Shown one piece after another: positions 1 to 6,574 of a stretch of 6,574 nt of DNA. The position numbers and the translations under genes are program-made. The stretch spans positions 1 through 6,574 of the forward strand of contig JAICSB010000182.1 of the NCBI GenBank assembly GCA_025937115.1, in the 5' to 3' direction. Numbering within the stretch: the first letter of the stretch is position 1; every line of letters starts with the position of its first letter. The notes below the pieces were generated by a model. That model searched no databases, had not been told where the DNA came from, and was given only the letters and a program-made list of their open reading frames with translations. The DNA comes from Pseudonocardiaceae bacterium (lineage in GTDB: Bacteria > Actinomycetota > Actinomycetes > Mycobacteriales > Pseudonocardiaceae).

Positions 1-323
1 GCGGCCTGCTCCCCAATGTGCTTGCGCCCCGTCGCCCAACGAAGGTGCTCGACGGGCACGCCAACTCCGCTGCGTGACCCACAGGGCAACGGCTCAGGGC
101 AGCGGCGGCGGTTCCGCCATCCTCCGGTCGTTCGAGAGTGCATGACCCACCGGCGTCGCCGGCCCGCTGTTGGAGGTTGTGCAGGCCGCTGCGAGCGACG
201 ATGTTCCGGGATGCCGACGCCGTCGTCGGTGACGTCGATGACCAAGTTGTCGTCGACGGAGATGGTGACCACAATTCGTGGGCGTGTGCATGACGGACCG
301 CGTTACTGACCGCTTCGCCGGAC
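1..323 (-). repeat. Left arm of an inverted duplication of the sensor-kinase 3' end
   Basis: Read on the minus strand, this stretch matches 5421-5755 on the plus strand. It covers the last ~80 codons of the sensor kinase gene plus ~95 bases of its downstream non-coding flank. By-eye alignment gives about 90% identity outside gaps. Similarity stops abruptly near 323 on the inner side. It is still present at base 1, so the repeat may continue beyond the window. The non-coding flank is as well conserved as the coding part, which points to a DNA duplication and not to selection on protein. The two arms are in opposite orientation and bound about 5.1 kb. Confidence 0.9.
94..323 (-). pseudogene. 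3'-end remnant of a DosS/DosT-like sensor histidine kinase
   Basis: The minus strand encodes a broken copy of the HATPase_c end of the kinase at 3916-5661. It opens with a recognisable N-box ([10 protein letters not shown]). A one-base deletion near 270-272 shifts the frame, and a one-base gain near 203-212 restores it. The stretch from [12 protein letters not shown] to GGT is then in frame again. A 14-base deletion near 105-112 removes the final codons and takes the copied TGA (94-96) out of frame. The GAF domains, the phosphoacceptor His and any start codon are missing. It cannot make a kinase. It is most simply a partial duplicate, although it could be the tail of a once-complete second kinase whose 5' part was replaced. 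Confidence 0.85.
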
Positions 324-372
324 GTGGAATCACGGTTTGCCCAAGCCTGGTCGAGTGAATGTTCTGGCTAGC

Positions 373-852
373 TCAGCGGGTGGCGGCCGGACGAACCACC
401 AGCAGCGGGCAGGGTGCGTGGTAGATCAGCGCCTGGCTGGTCGAGCCCAGCAGCATGCCGGGCAATCCGCTGTGTCCCCGGCTGCCGACCACCAGCAGTT
501 GTGCATCGGCGGCGTGCTCCAGCAGGCAGCGCACCGGCCGATCCCTGGTGACCACGCGCCGCACCGTGACATCCGGGTACCTCTCCTGCCAGCCGGCCAA
601 CCGCTCCGCCAGCAGTTCACGCTCGCGGGTTTCGATGACATCCCAGTCGACAATGAACTGATGGGCGTAGGCGTAGGCACTGTCGGAGGAGAACTCGATC
701 CAGGTGTGCACGGCAACCAGGTCCGCGCCCCGCAGTGATGCCTCGTCGAAGGCTATCGCGAGCGCCGATTCACTGGCGGGTGAGCCGTCCACGCCGACGA
801 CGACCGGCCCGTGGGCCGGCGGTGGCTCCTCGGGCTTGGTTCCGCGGATCAC
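373..852 (-). CDS. Universal stress protein domain, C-terminal half of a split tandem USP
   Basis: This 159-residue USP domain has the usual start strand (VVVGVDGS, residues 17-24) and an intact ATP-binding motif GxxG-9x-GS (Gly123, Gly126, Gly136, Ser137), so it should bind ATP. The GTG start at 852 overlaps the stop of the upstream half (849-1280) as GTGA. No clear Shine-Dalgarno precedes it, so translation would rely on coupling or on ribosomal slippage. Mycobacterial DosR-regulon USPs such as Rv2005c and Rv2623 are single proteins of about 295 residues with two USP domains. Undoing the one-base deletion at 895-899 would give one protein of about 302 residues. The first residues of this ORF (IRGTKPEEPP) therefore look like the inter-domain linker and not a natural N-terminus. 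Role in the family: ATP-linked stress and growth-arrest signalling in the cytoplasm. Confidence 0.85.
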   Translation of the reverse strand: MIRGTKPEEPPPAHGPVVVGVDGSPASESALAIAFDEASLRGADLVAVHTWIEFSSDSAYAYAHQFIVDWDVIETRERELLAERLAGWQERYPDVTVRRVVTRDRPVRCLLEHAADAQLLVVGSRGHSGLPGMLLGSTSQALIYHAPCPLLVVRPAATR

Positions 853-1280
853 CGCGACGGGGCAGTGGCCGCGCGCGACCAGCGCAACGGCGGTGGACCG
901 ATCAGGATGCCGCTGAAGCCGCCCAGTCCCCTGGAACCGAGCACGATCAGCCGGGCGTTGTCCGACTCCTCGATCAACGCCGGCACCGCATCAGCGGTCT
1001 GCAGGTCGACGTCGACATCTAGTTCGGGGTGTGCTTGGTGTATCGCGGTCTCGGTCTCGGCCAGCAGTTGGCGGCCATCGGATTCCAGCGCGTCGAAGAA
1101 ACTCTGGGGGTAACCGAGCCCACCGGCGTAAGCGGGCGTAGAGATGTTCACGGCGTGCACCAACCGTAACGGTGCGCGTCGGCGTACGGCCTCATCCGCG
1201 GCCCAGCGCGCAGCGTGCAGGGCCGAGGTCGACCTGTCGACGCCCACCACAATCCGCTGGCGATCGATGTTGCTGGTCAT
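849..1280 (-). CDS. Universal stress protein domain, N-terminal half, truncated by a frameshift
   Basis: The ATG at 1280 follows a good Shine-Dalgarno (AAGGGAG, 7 bases upstream, minus strand). The 143-residue product opens with the first USP strand (IVVGVDRS, residues 10-17) and a typical helix (ARWAADEAVRRRAPLRLVHA). The ATP motif begins correctly (Gly115, Gly118, Gly128), but residue 129 is Pro where Ser/Thr is required, because the frame shifts there. The tail (PPPLRWSRAATAPSR) is out of frame. The next frame reads STAVALVARGHCPVAVIRG, the expected last strand of the domain. The gene lies 65 bases downstream of the CBS-BON gene on the same strand, so the two are probably co-transcribed. 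As written, the domain lacks its final strand and is probably defective. A sequencing or assembly error is the main alternative. Confidence 0.85.
   Translation of the reverse strand: MTSNIDRQRIVVGVDRSTSALHAARWAADEAVRRRAPLRLVHAVNISTPAYAGGLGYPQSFFDALESDGRQLLAETETAIHQAHPELDVDVDLQTADAVPALIEESDNARLIVLGSRGLGGFSGILIGPPPLRWSRAATAPSR
895..899 (-). other. Frameshift site in the tandem USP gene
   Basis: On the minus strand the sequence reads ATC GGT CCA CCG CCG. Restoring one base (GGT TCC ACC GCC) gives the expected GST of the USP ATP motif. It also joins the upstream half to the downstream half through VALVARGHCPVAVIRG with no stop. The missing base is at or next to 895-899. No long homopolymer is present, so programmed slippage is not obvious. 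Confidence 0.85.
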
Positions 1281-1345
1281 CGTGGAACTCCCTTGGTGCT
1301 GTATCGAGTTGCGCCCGCTGGCCGGTCACCGGTGCGGCTGCCGGT

Positions 1346-1975
1346 TCAGTCCGTCGCCGCGTGACCGGCCACGCGCACCGCGGTCACTCCGGACACCGCT
1401 TCGGCCAGCACAGCCGCCACGTGCCGGTCGGTCGGGTTGTCGAACTCGTCGCCGATGGCCACCGCACCGTCATGCACCTCGACAGTCCATCGATCGGGTC
1501 CGCCATACATGGCCAACTGGTGCCGCACATCGGCTGCGATGGCGTGATCACCGCGAGCGAGCATCCGCATCAGGTCCCGCCGGGTGACGATGCCGACCAC
1601 GCGGGAACCGTCAACGATCGGGATGCTGCGCACGCGGTCATCCAGCATCGCGGTCACCGCATCGACCACATCGGTGCTCGCACCCATGCCGATCACCGGG
1701 GTGGTCATCACCGACCCCACCGTCGCGGCAGGCAGGTGCGGTGCGCCGTCCGTGCCGGCGACGTCGGCCTCGTAGGCGGACCGGTAACGCGGATCGCGCA
1801 GGAACCGGTCGCGCACGAGGTCGGCCTCGGTAACGATGCCGATCAGGTCACCGTCGTCGTCCAGTACCGGCAGTGCGGTGAACCCGTTGGCCGCCAACAG
1901 GCTCGCCGCGTGCTTCACCGTTGTCACCAGTGTCACGGTGATCACCGGGCTGCTCATGATGTCACGAACTCGCAT
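1346..1975 (-). CDS. CBS-CBS-BON domain protein
   Basis: This 209-residue cytoplasmic protein has a first CBS motif at residues 1-59 (DIMSSPVITV, then GIVTEADLV), a second at 82-139 (VMTTPVIG, then GIVTRRDLM), and a BON-like domain at 143-205 (DVRHQLAM, WTVEVHDGAVAI). Paired CBS domains bind adenine nucleotides or similar ligands. The closest known DosR-regulon analogue is Hrp1 (Rv2626c), which has the CBS pair but no BON domain. The start at 1975 is chosen because the protein family begins with the (R)VRDIM motif and AAAGGTGG precedes it at normal spacing. An in-frame extension upstream to 2455 has no family features and runs through dosR. The gene is probably first in a minus-strand operon with the split USP and diverges from dosR. 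Substrate and partner are not visible. Confidence 0.9.
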   Translation of the reverse strand: MRVRDIMSSPVITVTLVTTVKHAASLLAANGFTALPVLDDDGDLIGIVTEADLVRDRFLRDPRYRSAYEADVAGTDGAPHLPAATVGSVMTTPVIGMGASTDVVDAVTAMLDDRVRSIPIVDGSRVVGIVTRRDLMRMLARGDHAIAADVRHQLAMYGGPDRWTVEVHDGAVAIGDEFDNPTDRHVAAVLAEAVSGVTAVRVAGHAATD

Positions 1976-2043
1976 CGAAGGGCCCACCTTTCTGACTCGG
2001 TCGGATTTGACGCTAGACGTGGCAGGGCTGGTGACGCTGCGGT

Positions 2044-2061
2044 CGTTGGTCACCACCAACG
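2044..2061. repeat. Perfect inverted repeat CGTTGGT-4-ACCAACG
   Basis: The two 7-base arms are exact inverted complements with a 4-base spacer (CACC). The repeat ends where the DosR-box candidate starts (2062). It could be an operator for a dimeric regulator or an RNA hairpin. Its sequence is not the DosR box, so a second regulator is possible. Confidence 0.6.
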
Positions 2062-2076
2062 GGGACCTCCGCCATT
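2062..2076 (+). promoter_or_regulatory. Candidate DosR box (weak)
   Basis: GGGACCTCCGCCATT matches the GGGAC half of the published DosR consensus (GGGACTTNNGNCCCT) fully and the second half only partly. It lies 87 bases from the CBS start and about 125 bases from the dosR start. The DosR encoded here keeps the M. tuberculosis DNA-contacting residues, so the same consensus should apply. Confidence 0.4.
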
Positions 2077-2201
2077 CGCATCGCCTCTCATCCGAAATAG
2101 CGGTCGTCTGAGGGAAGGACGGACAGCCGGCGGGCGCCGTAGCCTGACCAGGAGAGTCCTGGCCGCCCGGCTGGGATCCGTATGTGGGTGGAGGAACGCT
2201 C

Positions 2202-2843
2202 GTGCTCACGGTGTTCCTGGTCGATGACCACGAGGTGGTGCGGCGTGGAGTCGCCGATCTCCTCGAGGAGGAGGAGGACCTGACGGTGATCGGGCAGGCG
2301 TCCTCGGTGTCCGAGGCGTTGGCCCGGGTACCGGCGCTGGTCCCGGACGTCGTAGTGCTGGATGTGCGGCTGCCCGACGGCAACGGCGTCGAGTTGTGCC
2401 GTGAGTTGCGGTCCAAGTTGCCCGAGTTGAACTGTTTGATGTTCACCTCGTACACCGACGAGCAGGCGATGATGGACGCGATCCTCGCCGGGGCGCATGG
2501 CTATGTGATCAAGGACATCAAGGGCATGGAGCTGGTCTCGGCTGTTCGTACGGTGGGGTCCGGCCGCTCGTTGCTGGACAATCGGGCCGCTGCCGCGCTG
2601 ATGAGCCGGCTTCGGGCCAGCCTGGACAAGCCGGGTCCGGTGGCCGCGCTGACCGCGCAGGAACGCACGTTGTTGGACTTCATCGGTGACGGCCTGACCA
2701 ACCGGCAGATCGCCGAGCGGATGTTCCTGGCCGAGAAGACCGTCAAGAACTACGTGTCTCGGCTGTTCGCCAAGCTCGGGATGGAGCGACGTACCCAGGC
2801 CGCTGTGTTGGCCACTGAACTTCGAGATCAGGGCCACCGCCCG

Positions 2844-2849
<6 letters not shown>
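2202..2849 (+). CDS. dosR: DosR/DevR-type response regulator (NarL family)
   Basis: This 215-residue regulator compares with 217 in M. tuberculosis DosR. The receiver domain spans residues 1-120, with acidic Asp8/Asp9, phosphoacceptor Asp54 ([10 protein letters not shown]), Thr82 and Lys104 (KDIKGMEL), all in the same numbered positions as DosR. The LuxR/GerE helix-turn-helix lies at about 148-210, and the recognition helix keeps Lys179, Lys182 and Asn183 ([12 protein letters not shown]). It should therefore bind the DosR box once phosphorylated by a DosS/DosT-type kinase. The GTG at 2202 is chosen over the in-frame GTG at 2184 because GGAGGAA ends five bases upstream and the product then begins like DosR (xxxVFLVDD). 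The gene diverges from the CBS gene and its end overlaps the acg-like gene by 6 bases. Residues 22-25 are a Glu run in the place of a more varied DosR segment. Confidence 0.95.
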
Positions 2850-5661
<2,812 letters not shown>

Positions 5662-5668
5662 GCCGTTG

Positions 5669-5689
5669 CCGCTGCGGGTCACGCAGCGG
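5669..5689 (+). terminator. Hairpin just after the sensor kinase, possible terminator
   Basis: CCGCTGC and GCAGCGG form a perfect 7-base-pair GC-rich stem with a 7-base loop, 8 bases after the kinase stop. There is no U-run, which is common for mycobacterial terminators. In the left-arm copy the first half of the stem is mutated, in line with loss of function there. Confidence 0.5.
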
Positions 5690-5699
5690 AGTTGGCGTG

Positions 5700-5728
5700 C
5701 CCGTCGAGCACCTTCGGTGGGCGACGGG
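5700..5728 (+). terminator. Second hairpin downstream of the sensor kinase
   Basis: CCCGTCG (5700-5706) pairs with CGACGGG (5722-5728). Inside it, CACC (5709-5712) pairs with GGTG (5716-5719) around a three-base loop. The outer stem is kept exactly in the left arm (28-34 with 50-56), while the inner stem has one change. It could be a second terminator or a leader structure for the SHOCT transcript. Confidence 0.45.
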
Positions 5729-5772
5729 ACGCAAGCACAACGGGGATCAGGCCACCGGACCCTGAGGTGGAA

Positions 5773-5787
5773 GGGACCTTCGGCCTT
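5773..5787 (+). promoter_or_regulatory. Candidate DosR box upstream of the SHOCT gene
   Basis: GGGACCTTCGGCCTT is the closest match in the window to GGGACTTNNGNCCCT, with two clear mismatches. It lies 133 bases before the SHOCT start at 5920, outside the kinase coding region and just beyond the duplicated arm. It would place the small membrane protein under DosR control. Confidence 0.5.
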
Positions 5788-5919
5788 CGCAGCGGTGGCT
5801 GTTGGCCGGTGCGTCACCGGGAACTCAAGGGCATCCTTCTGGTATCCGGCCGATGACAAGAAAATCGCGGCTTAGGCCATCGACTGCGCGGCAAGCGATG
5901 ATTCGCTAAGGAGTGAATA

Positions 5920-6183
5920 ATGATGTGCTGGTACGGCAACGGAATGAACGGCTGGGGCTACGCGCTCATGACCGTCGGCATGGTGCTGTTCTGGGCGCTG
6001 GCCATCTTCGCGGTGATCGCCCTGGTCCGCTACCTGGCCCGTGGGGACCGGTCGATGGCCGCTGGGCGCACCGCTGAGCAGGTGCTGGCCGAGCGGTTCG
6101 CCCGCAGCGAGATCGACGAGCACGAATACCACCAGCGCCTGGACGCGCTGCGTGGCGGGCACCGGCCGCTCGTCAAGCCCTGA
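5920..6183 (+). CDS. Small SHOCT-domain membrane protein
   Basis: This 87-residue protein has three parts. The first is a short aromatic, Gly- and Met-rich N-terminus (MMCWYGNGMNGWGY). The second is one transmembrane helix at about residues 15-36. The third is a cytoplasmic tail with a SHOCT domain at about 51-78 (AEQVLAERFARSEIDEHEYHQRLDAL). SHOCT (short C-terminal) domains are found at the ends of many actinobacterial membrane proteins and may help oligomerisation; their biochemical role is not settled. AAGGAG (5908-5913) precedes two adjacent ATG codons, 5920 and 5923, and either could start. The gene follows the sensor kinase on the same strand after 258 bases and has its own possible DosR box. 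The Cys/Met-rich start could suggest metal or redox contact, but this is only a guess. It converges on the GH65 gene. Confidence 0.85.
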   Translation: MMCWYGNGMNGWGYALMTVGMVLFWALAIFAVIALVRYLARGDRSMAAGRTAEQVLAERFARSEIDEHEYHQRLDALRGGHRPLVKP

Positions 6184-6210
6184 GCTCGCCGGGTGGGCGT
6201 GGCGGACTGG

Positions 6211-6231
6211 CCGACGCCATGACAGCGTCGG
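6211..6231. terminator. Hairpin between convergent SHOCT and GH65 genes
   Basis: CCGACGC and GCGTCGG form a perfect 7-base-pair stem with a 7-base loop, 27 bases after the SHOCT stop and 35 bases beyond the stop of the converging GH65-like gene. It is symmetric and could end both transcripts. No U-run follows. A weaker stem at 6270-6288 (AACGGA/TCCGTT) overlaps the end of the GH65 gene. Confidence 0.5.
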
Positions 6232-6266
6232 ACCGCGGCGGCGCACAGCCGGATTTCATCCACACG

Positions 6267-6574
6267 CTAAACGGAGTTGCGTTCCGTTGGGCGTGCCCGG
6301 ACCGGTTCACGTCCGGGTGGTTGGGTCGGCCTCGGCGACTCCGCGGGCGCTGGGGGAATCGGCCGCACGATCGGGTGGTTGAGGGTCACGGTGATCGGCT
6401 GTCCGTGGTGGGTGATGCGTATCGGCTCCCCGTCGAGCAGGGTGTAGGTGGCGGTGTCTGCTCGCACGTCGACGGCCAGGCATCGCCACTGTCGTAGGGA
6501 GATTTTCAGGGTGAGCCGGGTCAGCTCCTGGGGGAGTCGGGGGGTAAAGCTGAGGGTGCCGTGTTGGTCTCGCA
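6267..6574 (-). CDS. C-terminus of a glycoside hydrolase family 65-type protein (partial)
   Basis: The minus-strand frame is open from the window edge to TAG at 6267-6269 and gives the last ~101 residues; the start is outside. The visible part has the pattern of the GH65 C-terminal beta-sandwich: GTLSFTPRLPQELTRLTLKI, then TYTLLDGEPIRITHHG and PITVTL. A Pro/Arg-rich tail follows. GH65 proteins include trehalose, maltose and kojibiose phosphorylases. In the M. tuberculosis DosR regulon, OtsB1 (Rv2006) joins a trehalose-6-phosphate phosphatase domain to a GH65 module, so an OtsB1-like protein is a good guess given the neighbours. The catalytic domain is not in view, so the activity cannot be stated. 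The first in-frame start codon inside the window (6467) is not a true start, because the domain begins before it. Confidence 0.78.
   Translation of the reverse strand, partial: RDQHGTLSFTPRLPQELTRLTLKISLRQWRCLAVDVRADTATYTLLDGEPIRITHHGQPITVTLNHPIVRPIPPAPAESPRPTQPPGREPVRARPTERNSV

Larger units (their letters stand above)
1976..2201. promoter_or_regulatory. Divergent control region between the CBS-BON gene and dosR
   Basis: This 226-base gap separates two head-to-head genes. It contains a weak DosR-box candidate (2062-2076), a perfect 7+7 inverted repeat just beside it (2044-2061), and a 6+6 hairpin (CCAGGA/TCCTGG, 2148-2162) in the presumed dosR leader. TAGCCT at 2140-2145 fits a SigA-type -10 (TANNNT) for dosR, but no clear -35 is seen. 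GGAGGAA at 2190-2196 is a strong Shine-Dalgarno and fixes the dosR start at the GTG at 2202. Autoregulation of dosR together with the CBS operon is the likely arrangement. Confidence 0.6.
5662..5919 (+). other. Non-coding stretch between the sensor kinase and the SHOCT gene
   Basis: No gene with family features or good coding signals is seen in these 258 bases. The first ~95 bases belong to the duplicated arm and hold two hairpins (5669-5689, 5700-5728). The rest contains the best DosR-box candidate (5773-5787) and leads into a strong Shine-Dalgarno at 5908-5913, so it probably holds the terminator of one gene and the promoter of the next. Confidence 0.6.

Noticed and set aside
16..309. Plus-strand 97-residue ORF in the left arm
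   Set aside because: It is the antisense shadow of the copied kinase end. The matching ORF antisense to the real kinase (5510-5740) has the same sequence style, showing it comes from the repeat and not from a gene.
2264..2278. GAG trinucleotide run in dosR
   Set aside because: Only about four to five units, coding Glu22-Glu25. Too short to call a phase-variable repeat.
1976..2455. N-terminal extension of the CBS-BON ORF through the dosR start
   Set aside because: Low-complexity Ser/Thr/Arg-rich translation antisense to dosR. The start at 1975 has a Shine-Dalgarno and fits the family.
6041..6060. GGGAC half-site inside the SHOCT gene
   Set aside because: It lies in coding sequence and the second half does not match the DosR consensus.

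Overview
The window looks like part of a dormancy (DosR) island from a non-tuberculous mycobacterium or close actinobacterial relative. The DNA is GC-rich, and almost every gene belongs to a family known from the Mycobacterium tuberculosis DosR regulon: tandem universal stress protein, CBS-domain protein, DosR regulator, Acg-type nitroreductase, DosS/DosT haem sensor kinase, and a GH65-type protein resembling the C-terminus of OtsB1 (Rv2006). The species call rests on remembered family sequences, not on a search.

Layout, left to right. Positions 1-323 hold a decayed, inverted second copy of the 3' end and downstream flank of the sensor kinase gene. Positions 373-1280 (minus) hold a tandem universal stress protein gene split in two by a one-base deletion. 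Positions 1346-1975 (minus) encode a CBS-CBS-BON protein. A divergent control region (1976-2201) follows, then dosR (2202-2849, plus). An Acg-like nitroreductase (2844-3725, minus) overlaps dosR tail to tail. A second divergent region (3726-3915) leads into a DosT-like sensor kinase (3916-5661, plus). A non-coding stretch (5662-5919) carries two hairpins and the best DosR-box candidate, followed by a small SHOCT-domain membrane protein (5920-6183, plus). The right end (6267-6574, minus) is the C-terminus of a GH65-family protein that continues outside the window.

How it fits together. The kinase has a haem-binding GAF domain with the proximal His and a DosT-like Gly in the haem-access position, so it probably senses O2 and phosphorylates Asp54 of DosR. 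DosR keeps the DNA-contacting residues of the M. tuberculosis protein. It probably acts on weak DosR-box-like sites in front of the CBS/dosR pair, the acg-like gene and the SHOCT gene. Stress proteins, nitroreductase and GH65/trehalose-type metabolism would be the output.

The most unusual points are the inverted duplication of the kinase 3' end bounding about 5.1 kb, the frameshift that falls exactly on the ATP-binding motif of the stress protein and leaves a GTGA stop/start overlap, the short Acg-like protein, and the separation of dosR from its likely kinase by an antisense gene.
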